A DNA stretch of 64,000 nucleotides from Lampris incognitus (Eukaryota; Chordata; Actinopteri; Lampriformes; Lampridae), in the NCBI RefSeq assembly GCF_029633865.1, contig NC_079219.1:11088420-11152419 (forward strand), given 5' to 3'. This document shows positions 20,941 to 32,802 of this stretch, piece after piece. The first letter of the stretch is position 1. Each line of letters opens with the position of its first letter. The notes under the pieces are model-generated. The model did no database searches, was not told the DNA's origin, and was given only the letters and a program-made list of their open reading frames with translations. The position numbers and the translations under genes were made by a program.

Positions 20941-22067
20941 GAAATGGGCAGTAAAAGTGACAGTGGGTACTATAATTTCTTGACTGGTCACCTTTCTAAC
21001 ATCTGTTAAATCCTTAATTGAAGGTTAACAGCACTTTTTTTGTTCTTATTGCCAGAATGAAGTCTGGAAAAGAGTGATCTGAATGCCGGCAGTGTTTTAC
21101 AGGTAGGGCTTTAGAAAGCAGTTGGACATCAGGTGGCGGCACAGGTCAGCAGAATATATGGCAGACCTGCGCCGGAAATGAACCTCATTTCCTGCTTGGA
21201 AGCCGGAACCCTCTGATACCGTGACGCACACACGGCTGGTTGTGTAACGGGGTGGATAATTTGGTGCGACAGTTTCTACATCGGCCACTAGAGGGCGATA
21301 GAGGTTTTGGACATCAATCGCTGTCTTGATGAACAGCCGAGTGATAATTTCAGGCTTGGGGGGGAAAACGGGTTTTAAACGAGCTCAAAGTTGAGTGAAA
21401 GGACGCAGAAGTGAGATTTCAGGGTGCTCCAGATGCAGGATCCAGATCCAGATCAAAACACGGTCTACGCTGTTGGAATGATTACAGACCAAATGCCTTT
21501 CAATGCAAATGACCGCCTAAATCCAGCCATGTCTCTGGATTACCTGTAACATACAAGCGTAGCTCAGTGGGAAGAGGTAGTAGACACTCATAGTGTGCTG
21601 CTTAAATGTTGCTTTGTGGGTTTTAAAGTACTGTGTATAAGAAAATACGAGTATAATACCCATCATTCCTCGTGCCCGTATCACTACTTGTTGTTGCCCC
21701 CCCTGTTTGCGTATCAGACTCTGCCTGCGCCGTTTTCTTGTCGTGACCTTGCTGTGATCTGCTGCAGCTGGTGTAAGCCTCCCATAATCCTGCTGTTCCC
21801 TGATCTGTCTCAACATCCTTTTAATACGACACAATCCTGGACTGCTTGACAACAAAAGATAGGTCAGTACAGATTATCCCGAAATCCAAAAAGCAGCGGT
21901 GGAAACCTATCTGCCCCGATGGCCGCGTGGCACCACAACACAACCCTGACGCACAGGGTGCCGGGGGGCCGCGCGCTGCTGAGCCCTCACCAGGAAAATA
22001 CGACGAGACACTTCCTGTGTGCCTTCTCGAGCAATCGCACGCACGTACACCGTGTCACCCCATACTT
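20941..22067. other. Intergenic, no recognised gene
   Basis: Non-coding sequence right of anp32e with a candidate CTCF site (21285). The 21517-21855 open stretch has no family resemblance. Confidence 0.5.
21285..21299 (+). promoter_or_regulatory. Strong candidate CTCF site
   Basis: CCACTAGAGGGCGAT matches 14 of 15 positions of CCASYAGRKGGCRSY and is preceded by GG as in the extended motif. It lies about 0.9 kb beyond the anp32e 3' end, between two convergent genes. Confidence 0.5.
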
Positions 22068-22300
22068 GTGGGGGACCCCTCCCCACTGACCACATTCATT
22101 CCTGAGCTCGTAACCCCAACCATCATAACCTGAACCCTTCCCATAACCTAATCCTAAAACCAAGCCCTAACCCTAAAATGGAGCCTTCCCCTCATGGGGA
22201 CCCATGAAATGTCCCCACGAGGTAGGTGGTTTCAGGTTTTTCTGTTCTAATGGGGACATCTGGTCCCCTGTTGGAATAGAAAAACCTGGTACACACACAC
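22068..22300. repeat. GGGGAC / CTGGTACACA repeat, copy 1
   Basis: Contains telomere-like CCCTAACCCTAAAATGG in the middle, two TGTCCCCAC-type blocks, and ends in AACCTGGTACACAC. The same order of blocks is at 32803-33232. A dispersed non-autonomous repeat; class unknown. Confidence 0.6.
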
Positions 22301-23885
22301 ACACACACGCACAACCCTCCACCTCTGTTAGCTGACTAATCCCTACTCCCCCACACCTTACATGGACTCTCGGTCTCGCGGAGGGAGTGACCTTTGTTGC
22401 TCTGCAGCTGCCTCTCGTCTGCCCGTCTGTGTGCACCTTTTAGTGCGCTGGTTCGTATGTTCTCTCGCATGCAGCGTACTGGTTGTGACACTTTGCTCAA
22501 CATGCGGTGTTGTGGAGACGTCGGCTGACGACACACGACACAACACAGCGTAACACAACTGTGTGTGTGTGTCTCTCTCTCCCTCTCTACCTGTCTGTCT
22601 GTCTGCCAGGCTGCACGCCAAGTACCGATGTCTCGTTTACTGGCGGTGACCTCATCTGAAAAGCATCGCCTCTCCCCGGGCTTTAAGGCTGTGGCTTTGA
22701 ACGTGGGACGTTGCTTTTCAAGATCAGCTTTCTTGCACGGGTCCAGGGAAAGGCACAACTTCGCCAGGACGCGGACGGGGACTACTGCTCAAGTACACAA
22801 CCGCACAACTGCAGCCGCAACACCGAGTGACCTTCTTATGAACTATCCATAACCGGTTCAGTGGGACTGGATGTCTTCTAGAGCTTAAGACCCCCCCGCG
22901 TGGCTTGCAGTTCCCATAGCAACTGTGTTAAGCTGTCTTTAAGACCACTGCTGACACAGCAACACTGCCATACACACACACACACAGACGCACACACAGA
23001 GGATTTGTTTGGTATTTGTGTTGTATTTAAGTCATGCTGAAGTGTCTCTGAGTAGACAGTGATCCCCCGGATAAAAAAAGTTAAGATGAAATCCAGAAAC
23101 TAAACCAAATGTCCCTCCTCCAGTAGGGCCATTACATCCTTCTGTCGCTTCTCCATCATCCGCGACCGTTCGAGGGCCACAGGAACATTTGCTGCATCTA
23201 TCGGTTGTTTGTGGCTCTGCTGGTCTGGCAGTATAAGTTACTTCTGCTGTCCGTCTCCAAGGGTTTTCAAAGCGTTTCGGTTCAGTAGATTGAAAATGTG
23301 GACGTTTCAGTGGTTCTCGGCTAGTGCTTTGCCGGGTCACAGTGTTGCTGAATTTCGAGGCGAAAAGCACCGAGTCTGGGTTCCTAAACACACAGGGAAG
23401 AGGCGGCAGCGCTCGCTTGACAAGCAAATCAGGGAAGCTGATTTGGGTGGAAGCGGCCGGGCAGAGGAGCAAACAACGCACACATGCAAATCACAGACAA
23501 ATGAGCCTGGCCAAAGAATCTGACACGAAGAGACAGAACATGCTTGAACTTTGACCTCTCCCTCCACCGTACAAGCTTTCGGTGGGTTTTTTGGATCATT
23601 TTTCATCCCCAGTCCTTCGCCGATTCAGGTGCGTCATCTCCAGTTTGCCTCCGTTCTGCAGGGAAATAGATGCAAACTGGAGAAGGAGTTTGCATGCTCT
23701 GACTTTGCATGTGATCTGACACCGGGCCAGAGGGGAACCCGAGAGAACCATAACAACCTGGTTCTGGATCTGATGGTCAATAAGGAGGATAATAAGGGTG
23801 CTTTTATTGTCATTGCAGAACATGTCCTTCATGAAAGCTAATGAAATGAGGTACTCCAAGAAAGAAAGCCCAAACATAAAATACC

Positions 23886-23886
<1 letters not shown>
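22301..23886. other. Intergenic, CpG-moderate, unassigned
   Basis: Several overlapping open stretches on both strands, none resembling a known protein. No splice-consistent exon chain found. A SINE or gene cannot be supported. Confidence 0.4.

Positions 23887-23983
<97 letters not shown>
23887..23983. repeat. (CTAT)n microsatellite
   Basis: About 24 near-perfect CTAT units. It stands where the left inverted repeat of the adjoining Tc1 element should be. Confidence 0.95.
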
Positions 23984-23984
<1 letters not shown>

Positions 23985-24988
23985 CCAAGATGTTAGCAGC
24001 AGCAGATCCTTAAAGTCCTGTGAGTTGTGAGGTGGGCCCTCCATGGATCGGACTTGTTTTCCACCACATCCCACAGATGCTCGATCGGAATGAGATCTGG
24101 GGAATTTGGAGGCCAAGGCAACACCTTGAACTGTCACGTTCCTCGAATCATTCCTGAACAATTTTTTGCAGTGTGGCAGGGCACATTATCCTGCTGAAAG
24201 AGGCCACTGCCATCAAGGGAATACCGTTGCCATGAAACAATGTGTGGGTAGGTGATACGTGTCAAAGTAACATCCATATGAATCCCAGGATCCAAGGTTT
24301 CCTACCAGAACATTGCCCAGAGAACCACACTGCCTCTGCCGGCTTGCCTTCTTCCCTTAGTGCATCCTGGTGCCATCTCTTCCCCAGGTAAATGAAGCAC
24401 ATGCACCTGGCTGTCCACATGGTGTAAAAGAAAACGTGATTCATCAGACCAGGCCACCTTCTTCCACTGCTCCATGGTCCAGTTCTGATGCTCATGTGCC
24501 CATTTTAGGTGCTTTCGTCAGTGGACAGGGGTCATCATGGGCACTCTGACCGGTGATGCAGTGTGTTCTGACACCTGTCTATCATAGCCAGCATTCACTT
24601 TTTCAGCAATTTGAGCTACAGTAGCTCTTCTGATGGGCTAGCCTTCCCTCCCCATGCACATCAATGAGCCTTGGGCGCCCATGACCTTGTCGCCAGCTCA
24701 CCAGTTGTCATTCCTTGGGCCACTTTTGGTAGGTACTGACCACTGCATACTGGGAACACCCCGCAAGACCTGCCATTTTGGAGATGCTGTGACCCAGTCA
24801 TCTAGCCATCACAGTTTGCCCCTTATCAAATTGCTCAGATCCTTATGGTTGCCCATTTATCCTGCTCCCAACACATCAACTTCAAGAACTGACTGTTCAC
24901 CTGCTGCCTAATATATCCTACCCCTGTATAACTTGGAACTGTAACGAGATGATGTTATTCAGTGGTTTTAATGTTTTGGCTGATCGTG
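23985..24988 (-). mobile_element. Degenerate Tc1-like element (family with TGATCGGTGTA-type end)
   Basis: The minus strand carries a decayed Tc1 transposase. The right end reads GTTTTAATGTTTTGGCTGATC, matching a common fish Tc1 family terminus; TA follows at 24989. The interior follows that family's known layout (blocks for HTH, DDE and C-terminal regions) but every frame is broken. The left inverted repeat is missing and replaced by the CTAT array. Confidence 0.75.
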
Positions 24989-25018
24989 TATATATATATT
25001 AAAAAAATAAAATATATA

Positions 25019-25694
25019 CACTACCGTTCAAAAGTTTGGGATCACCCAAACAATTTCGTGTTTTCCATGAAAAGTCACACTTATTCACCACCATATGTTG
25101 TGAAATGAATAGAAAATAGAGTCAAGACATTGACAAGGTTAGAAATAATGATTTGTATTTGAAATAAGATTTTTTTTACATCAAACTTTGCTTTCGTCAA
25201 AGAATCCTCCATTTGCAGCAATTACAGCATTGCAGACCTTTGGCATTCTAGCTGTTAATTTGTTGAGGTAATCTGGAGAAATTGCACCCCACGCTTCCAG
25301 AAGCAGCTCCCACAAGTTGGATTGGTTGGATGGGCACTTCTTTGAGCAGATTGAGTTTCTGGAGCATCACATTTGTGGGGTCAATTAAACGCTCAAAATG
25401 GCCAGAAAAAGAGAACTTTCATCTGAAACTCGACAGTCTATTCTTGTTCTTAGAAATGAAGGCTATTCCATGCGAGAAATTGCTAAGAAATTGAAGATTT
25501 CCTACACCGGTGTGTACTACTCCCTTCAGAGGACAGCACAAACAGGCTCTAACAGGTACTATTTAATGAAGATGCCAGTTGGGGACCTGTGAGGCGTCTG
25601 TTTCTCAAACTAGAGACTCTAATGTACTTATCTTCTTGCTCAGTTGTGCAACGCGGCCTCCCACTTCTTTTTCTATTCTGGTTAGAGCCTGAAA
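25019..25694. mobile_element. Scrambled Tc1-like element (two internal inversions)
   Basis: Left end CACTACCGTTCAAAAGTTTG is a known fish Tc1 terminus preceded by TA. Reading rightward: 25181 to about 25340 encodes the transposase C-terminus on the minus strand (PDYLNKLTARMPKVC, NGGFFDESKV stop). From about 25341 to 25553 the plus strand has the 5' leader and N-terminus (start 25398, MARKRELSSETRQ, IAKKLKISYTGVYY). 25554-25694 encodes the next N-terminal segment on the minus strand (NRKRSGRPRCTTEQEDKYI, RRLTGPQLASS). The DDE domain is missing. Inverted copies of CAGGCTCTAAC lie at both edges of the last segment. Confidence 0.85.
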
Positions 25695-26756
25695 GGTGAT
25701 TCAAGTGACTTTGAACGTGGCATGGTTGTTGGTGCCAGACGGGCTGGTCTGAGTATTTCAGAAACTGCTGATCTACTGGGATTTTCACGCACAACCATCT
25801 CTAGGGTTTACAGAGAATGGTCCGAAAAAGGGAAAATATCCAGTGAGCGGCAGTTCTGTGGGCGAAAATGCCTTGTTGATGCCAGAGGTCAGAGGAGAAT
25901 GGCCAGACTGGTTCGAGCTGATAGAAAGGCAACAGTAACTCAAATAAGCACTCATTACAACCGAGGTATGCAGAAGAGCATCTCTGAACGCACAACACGT
26001 CGAACCTTGAGGCAGATGGGCTACAGCAGCAGAAGACCACACCGGGTGCCACTCCTGTCAGCTAAGAACAGGAAACTGAGGCTACAATTCGCACAGGCTC
26101 ACCAAAATTGGACAATAGAAGATTGGAAAAACGTTGCCTGGTCTGATGAGTCTCGATTTCTGCTGCGACATTCGGATGGTAGGGTCAGAATTTGGCGTCA
26201 ACAACATGAAAGCATGGATCCATCCTGCCTTGTATCAACGGTTCAGGCTGGTGGTGGTGGTGTAATGGTGTGGGGGATATTTTCTGGGCACACTTTGGGC
26301 CCCTTAGTACCAACTGAGCATCGTGTCAACGCCACAGCCTACCTGAGTATTGTTGCTGACCATGTCCATCCCTTTATGACCACAGTGTTCCCATCTTCTG
26401 GTGGCTACTTCCAGCAGGATAACGCGCCATGTCATAAAGCTCGAATCATCTCAGACTGGTTTCTTGAACATGACAATGAGTTCACTGTACTCAAATGGCC
26501 TCCACAGTCACCAGATCTCAATCCAATAGAGCACCTTTGGGATGTGGTGGACCGGGAGATTCGCATCATGGATGTGCAGCCGACAAATCTGCAGCAACTG
26601 CGTGATGCTATCATGTCAATATGGACCAAACTCTCTGAGGAATGTTTCCAGTACCTTGTTGAATCTATGCCACGAAGGATTAAGGCAGTTCTGAAGGCAA
26701 AAGGGGGTCCAACCCGGTACTAGCAAGGTGTACCTCATAAAGTGGCCAGTGAGTGT
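25695..26756 (+). mobile_element. Tc1/mariner DD36E element, 5' truncated
   Basis: The right end is GTGTACCTCATAAAGTGGCC then GTGAGTGTA, the terminus of a common fish family. The matching left inverted repeat is absent: the element begins inside the transposase leader, joined directly to the scrambled Tc1. Confidence 0.85.
25722..26723 (+). CDS. Tc1/mariner DD36E transposase, open frame
   Basis: A 333-residue transposase that would cut and paste its own element. N-terminal helix-turn-helix (residues 1-50, [19 protein letters not shown]), second DNA-binding part with an arginine-rich stretch (RRPHRVP, 104-110), then the catalytic triad: Asp142 (WSDESRF), Asp233 ([10 protein letters not shown]), Glu270 ([11 protein letters not shown]). 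Asp233 and Glu270 have 36 residues between them, so this is DD36E rather than the classical DD34E; a DD36E group called Incomer has been described in animals. In-frame residues DSSDFERG precede this Met, so the native start is probably a few codons upstream and lost at the junction. No stop or frameshift. With one terminus gone it is probably immobile, but it could supply transposase if transcribed. Confidence 0.93.
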   Translation: MVVGARRAGLSISETADLLGFSRTTISRVYREWSEKGKISSERQFCGRKCLVDARGQRRMARLVRADRKATVTQISTHYNRGMQKSISERTTRRTLRQMGYSSRRPHRVPLLSAKNRKLRLQFAQAHQNWTIEDWKNVAWSDESRFLLRHSDGRVRIWRQQHESMDPSCLVSTVQAGGGGVMVWGIFSGHTLGPLVPTEHRVNATAYLSIVADHVHPFMTTVFPSSGGYFQQDNAPCHKARIISDWFLEHDNEFTVLKWPPQSPDLNPIEHLWDVVDREIRIMDVQPTNLQQLRDAIMSIWTKLSEECFQYLVESMPRRIKAVLKAKGGPTRY

Positions 26757-27225
26757 ATGTTACACCTTTTCTCCCATGATGACGCTTTTATTTCATGCTG
26801 TCGTCCGTCCGTCCTCACGCTTTCTCTCTGACTTGGATTTGAGGCCACTGCGTCCCAAACTTGGGCGTTGGACGGTGAAAAGTCTCCATCAGATCAACCC
26901 AATAAGACTCCTCAACGTCAAGCCACGTGTTGAACCTTTGTTTTCTTAAGCTTTGAAAAATTATCATTATTTTGTCAGCACCAAGGACCCGTGCTCAATC
27001 TCCTCTCTGGACTTCAACACAGTCCAGGAGGACGACCATTCAAACCACAGGTATATATATCTGTCTTAAGATGGGACGCTCACAGTACAGCCAGACACAG
27101 CATGTCTTCATGGGATCCATGAACAAAATACCACAAACTGCTTTTTACTTGAAACTACTTTATTTTGCACTTTCTGCAAATACATTGTACACGCCGGTCT
27201 CTGGAAGTACACGGTACTGTACTCA

Positions 27226-27311
27226 GCACTGCACCTCTACCTGTACATGAAGTACTGCACCTCTACCTGTACAGGAAGTACTGCACCTCTACCTGTACAG
27301 GAAGTACTGCA
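27226..27311. repeat. 26 bp tandem repeat, about 3 copies
   Basis: The unit contains CACCTCTACCTGTACAGGAAG; each unit has the palindrome CCTGTACAGG. One substitution (CATG for CAGG) in the first copy. Confidence 0.85.
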
Positions 27312-27319
27312 TCCAGCAG

Positions 27320-27760
27320 TACCTCACCAAATGACCCCACCGCGAGAGGAGGGGCGGAGGACGGAGTCGCGAGAGGGGGGGCGGAGGACGGAGTCGCGGG
27401 AGGGGGGCTCCTCCTACACGTGCTGTTCGTTTGGGGAAGAGCCCGTCTGAAATCAAAACAGCCACTGTGACGTAAAGCCTGTTACGAAATAGAAATAAAG
27501 TAAAGGCGTTTCTATGGAAACGGGTGTGATTAAGTGATTTGTGACGGAGAGGTCCGAAACGTTCTTCGGTCTGCACGTGCTGTATTGAGTGATGCTGCGT
27601 GACGCGTCATCGTGGTGTCTTAAAACTGCGCGGACCGTCCGCCACAACAGCTGCACGGCGGAGCGACGCCCCGTGCGGCCGGCCGGTCTGCGTGGAAGAG
27701 GAAGGTCAGCTCCTGTCTCGGTGTGTAAACCAGGACGCGTGTAAACCAGCCGTCTGGGTT
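27320..27760. promoter_or_regulatory. Orphan CpG island
   Basis: A CpG- and GC-rich block between the two convergent 3' ends, unlike the AT-richer surroundings. It contains two copies of a ~31 bp unit (GCGGAGGACGGAGTCGCG) at 27345-27408, TGACGTAA near 27470, an X-box at 27508, TGACGCGTCA near 27600 and GCGGCCGGCCGG near 27677. No coding frame or known first exon recognised. Looks like a promoter for an unannotated transcript, or an unmethylated enhancer. Confidence 0.55.
27508..27521 (+). promoter_or_regulatory. RFX-type X-box
   Basis: GTTTCTATGGAAAC fits the X-box consensus GTHNYYATRRNAAC at every position and is nearly palindromic. It lies inside the orphan CpG island, the usual setting for RFX-regulated promoters. 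Confidence 0.5.
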
Positions 27761-27907
27761 TGGAGACTGTGATTGCTGTTAGGGATTCATTTATTCAGCT
27801 CCCGAAAGACTGATGAAACTGATTCCTTCAGTTACACCGCCTGTCTGTCTGGCTCTCTGTCCGGGTGCTGGTTGGAGGTTAGAGAAGAGTCAGTAATCTG
27901 CTTTGGG

Positions 27908-27909
<2 letters not shown>

Positions 27910-27969
<60 letters not shown>
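27910..27969. repeat. (CA)30 microsatellite
   Basis: Perfect CA repeat, separated from the GATA array by only about 15 bp. Confidence 0.95.
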
Positions 27970-27970
<1 letters not shown>

Positions 27971-27982
27971 ATGTCTCACCCT

Positions 27983-28948
<966 letters not shown>

Positions 28949-30637
28949 CGTTTTATTAGCCACACGACCAAGGCCGGTGGAATTTGTTTTTGGTACACTT
29001 TAAACTCTGCAGCACAATACAGACATGGGCAACAACAGACCCTCCACATATTATCACGAACAATACACAAATAAACATATCAGGCATAACAATTAGGTGA
29101 ATGGTGGTGTTTATGCCAATGGTGTGTGGGTGGGTGTGTGTGTGGGGGGACTGTAGGGAGGAATTCAGAGCCCTGATGACTAGGAGAAAAAACTGTTTGC
29201 GAAGCGTTAAGTCTTAGTGGACAGTGACCTGTAGCGCCTCCCTGAGGGAAGGAGCTGGAAGAGGTGGTGAGCAGGATGTGAGGGGTCAGAGGTGATCGTC
29301 CCTGCTCGCTTTACACTCCGGTGAGTATGCAGAGCTTCAGCTGAGGCGAGTGGGTTGCCTATGAATTTGGATGCCTTGTTGACAATCCGCTGCAGTTTTT
29401 TCCGTGTCTGACCGTCCGTGCCGCCGTACCATACTGCAATACTGTAATACTGTAATAGACGATGTTCTGATGGACTCGATAATGGCTGAGTAAAACAGAA
29501 CGAGCAGTTGAATGTTTGGTCTGGTATTTTCTAAGCTGCCTAAGAAAGTAAAGACACTGCTGAACTTTTGCAATGGTGTGTTCAGTGTTAATTTTCCACT
29601 TCAGGTTATTGCTGATGTATTTTCCAAGGAATTTAAAAGAGTCGGTGGTGGTGATGGGGTCTCCATTCATTTGTATGGGTGTTTTAGGATTCGGCATGCA
29701 TCGGAAGTCAATAATGAGTTCTTGGGTTTTGGCTGTATTAAGCAGAAGGTTGTTGTTTGCGCACCAAGTGACAGCTTGGTCTACTGCAGTGCGGTACTGG
29801 GTTTCATCATTGTTGGAGATGAGGCCTACGATGGTTGTGTCGTCTGCGTATTTTATTATTTTCACAGAGCTATCCGTGGATGTGAGGTGGGTGGTGTGAA
29901 GTGAGAAGAGCCAGGGGGAGAGAACACAGCCCTGAGGAGCTCCTGTACTGAGGGTAAGAGGGTGTGAGGTTAGGTTATTAACCTTCACCCTCTGTGGCCT
30001 GTTCCACAGGAAGCTCCGAATCCAGTGGCATATGGCTGGGTCAATGTTCATATCCAAGAGTATGGTAAAGAGTTTGAGTGGGTTGATGGAATTGAAGGCA
30101 GAACTAAAGTCTATGAACAGGATGCGTGCGTAGGTGTTTGGTGATTCCAGGTGTTGCAGGGCATGGTGCAGGGCTATGCTAACTGCATCCTCAACCGACC
30201 GGTTGGCTTGATAGGCAAATTGATATGGGTCCATCATTGGGGAGGTGCAAGATTTCAAGTGTGACAAAATGATGTGCTCAAATTCAGGGCAACTGGTCTG
30301 AAGTCATTGAGGCAGGTGGTCTTTGAGGACTTTGGCACAGGAATGATGGTAGAGAGTTTGAAGCACTGTGGGACTGTACATTGACTCAGAGAGGTGTTAA
30401 ATATGGTGGAAAATATTGGGGGCTAATTGTGCTGCACATTGGCTCAACAAAGCCGGACTGATGCGGTCTGGCCCTGCTGATTTCCTAATGTTCAGCTTCT
30501 TGAATGTTGCTCTCACCTCATCCTCCTGGATGCAGAAGGGTGGCATTGGAGTGGGAGTAGGGGGGACGGCTGGTGGAATAGGATTTTCAGACCTTGAATA
30601 AAACTTATTTGATTTATTTGGGAGGTTATGGTCAAAT

Positions 30638-30706
30638 GTACAGCGCTTTGAGTGGCCTTTGCAGCTAGAAAGGCGCTATATAAAATACAACTTGATTAAT
30701 TGATTA
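30638..30706 (+). mobile_element. Very short LINE-tail insertion in LINE copy 2
   Basis: About 69 bp (GTACAGCGCTTTGAGTGGCC, then AAAGGCGCTATATAAAATAC and ATTAATTGATTA) absent from LINE copy 1. It is the 3' terminus of a common fish L2-like element, so a severe 5' truncation at insertion. Confidence 0.7.
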
Positions 30707-31464
30707 TCTGGAGGGGAGCAGGGACGTTTTTGTAAACTGTAATTTCCTTTAGATTTTTCCATATTGCTCTGGAGTTACTGGAAGAGAATTGTTGTTTGAG
30801 TTTTGTTGCGTAGCTGGACTTTGCTTTTCTTGCAGCACACAACCTATACTTGGCTGCTCTGTACTGATCCCTGTTTCCGTTTGTGTATGCCCAGTTCTTT
30901 TCTTTGTGCAGGAGGCGTAATTCTTTGGAGAACCAGGGGTTTTTATTGCCATGCAATGTCACTGTTTTGGTAGGGATGCACATTTCCTCGCACAACTTGA
31001 TGTATGACGTCACCGTGTCAGTGAGTTCGTGGAGCAAGTCGCAAGCTGCACTAAATACATTCCAATTAGTGCATTCAAAGCACCCTCGAAGCGTTTCAAT
31101 GGCATCCATGGACCAGCACCTGACAGATTTGGATGTTTTCTTGATGGATTTAAACTTTTGTCTGTATTTTGGGATGAGGAGTAACACGGCCTGGTCGGAC
31201 TTGCCCAGTGGAGCCCTCGGGAATGCGCGGTAAGCATTTGAAACTGAGACGTAGCAGTGATCCAATGTTTTGTTTTCTGTGCTATGGCAAGTGACTTGTT
31301 GCTCATAGTTCGGTAGTTCGAGGGACAGATTCGTATGGTTGAAATCACCTAACACGATGGCAGACGTGTCAGGGTTGGAGTTTTCAACATGGGAAAATGT
31401 GTTGCGAGAGTTGGCTAACGGCTGTGTTAGCATTAGCTTGTGGTGGAATGTAAAAAGTGTAAAG

Positions 31465-32029
31465 CAGTGTTTCTCAGCCGGGGGTCCGCGGACCCCTAGT
31501 GGTCTGTGGTGTAATTGCAAGGGGTCCGTGAAAATAAAATATCTTTAAAAAAAAGATCCTGACATTTATAGAAATAGGATTATTTCACTCAAATGTGACT
31601 GAGACCTTTATGTACCTAAACTATAAAGGGTAACATGACTTTTTTCTCTAATTACATCTGTTTCACAAGTGTAATTTGTTGTATTTTAATAAGAGATCTC
31701 GCTCCCGTTTGCCTTGTTAAAAGTTACTGCATAAAAATTCTGTTGTTACATATATCTGAAAGTTACTGCATACATATTCTGTTTAGTTACATATATCTGA
31801 AAGTTACTGAATACATATTCTGTTTTGTTAACTATATCTAAGTTACAACTGAAAGCTCTTATTTTTGCCCCAAAGAGTGAATAAATGCTATAATGCAATT
31901 TAAAATACAGTTTCTACTGTTTCTATCAAATTGCAACCCCCCCCTCCCCCAAGATCAGGTGGAGGGGTCCTCAGGGTAGATCGAAAATACGCAGGGGGTC
32001 CAGGACCCCAAAAAGGTTGAGAACCACTG
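31465..32029. mobile_element. hAT-type MITE, 565 bp
   Basis: Termini CAGTGTTTCTCAGCC and GGTTGAGAACCACTG are inverted repeats. Flanking octamers GTGTAAAG (31457-31464) and CTGTAAAC (32030-32037) match at 6 of 8 and overlap the TGTAAAC start of the adjacent solo LTR, so the MITE inserted after the LTR. No transposase. Confidence 0.75.
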
Positions 32030-32030
32030 C

Positions 32031-32165
32031 TGTAAACTACTAATAAGACACGTTAGCCCCTAGCTAACGGGTCTGACCCTTTAGCCGAGCGGTTAGTGGT
32101 GTCGCCTTGTGGTGCAGTACACCCCGTATCGAATCCCGCACCGGGCAAGAAAATAACCGGTTACA
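32031..32165 (+). mobile_element. Solo miniature LTR with tRNA-like core, copy 1
   Basis: 135 bp starting TGTAAACTAC and ending ACCGGTTACA (TG...CA). Inside, TAGCCGAGCGG at 32082-32092 fits the pol III box A consensus exactly and GTATCGAATCC at 32126-32136 fits box B at 9 of 11, at tRNA-like spacing. Flanks AAAG and ACAG (after removing the MITE) suggest a 4 bp target duplication. A second 135 bp copy is at 54390-54524, and the LTRs of the mini element at 43438-43794 are related. Confidence 0.7.
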
Positions 32166-32295
32166 ACAGCAACTAACACAACTGAAGCGGATTCTCTGGG
32201 AAGGTAATATGGTCCGCATTTCAAACTGATGAATTCAAGATCAGAAGAGCAGTAGCGACGAAGGATTGTTGCGTTGTTACACCAGCGCTGATTGA

Positions 32296-32651
32296 CAAGG
32301 CTGGATTACGGACCGGGCATGCCGGGCGCGTGCCCCGGGGCCCCGGATCACGAGGGGCCCCAAAAGGTCAGGGGTATTGTGTTCGCGTATAGTAGGGATC
32401 CCCAATCATACCCTATGAGGAACGTTTGTTCCAACCCTGCGTCGCGATGCAGGGCCCAAGCTAGTCTCTCTTGATGCGGGGGCCCCAAGCTACATGCAGA
32501 TTGTAATAGCGTCGACTACCATGTTGGGTATTTGCATTAGTTTTACATTTAACAATGTTTATTATTGTTTGCATAGCCTATCTGACGGGGGGGGGGGGGG
32601 GGCAATGGTCGTGCGTGCCCCGGGGCCCCCTGGTGGGTTAATCCGGCCATG
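32296..32651. mobile_element. hAT-type MITE, 356 bp, perfect 8 bp TSD
   Basis: Inverted termini CAAGGCTGGATTA and TAATCCGGCCATG. Flanked by CTGATTGA on both sides (32288-32295 and 32652-32659); LINE copy 1 has the single uninterrupted CTGATTGA at about 2703-2710. Contains a run of about 18 G near 32587. Confidence 0.9.
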
Positions 32652-32802
32652 CTGATTGACCACGAGACAAATACATCCGCCTTTTGACCTGTGAGATAGT
32701 TTGACTGACCTGTCGGCTCTGAAGATAATGAAGCCAGGGGGGTTTGCCGCTTGATCAGGGACCGATTGATCCAGCCATGTCTCGGTGAAGCAGAAGTCTT
32801 GC

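Noticed and set aside
22140..22180. Interstitial telomere repeat
   Set aside because: CCCTAACCCTAAAATGG is a short degenerate part of a dispersed repeat also found at 32803; no TTAGGG array.
32065..32140. Functional tRNA gene
   Set aside because: Box A and B are present but the cloverleaf arms do not pair as a tRNA, and the unit is part of a repeated TG...CA element.
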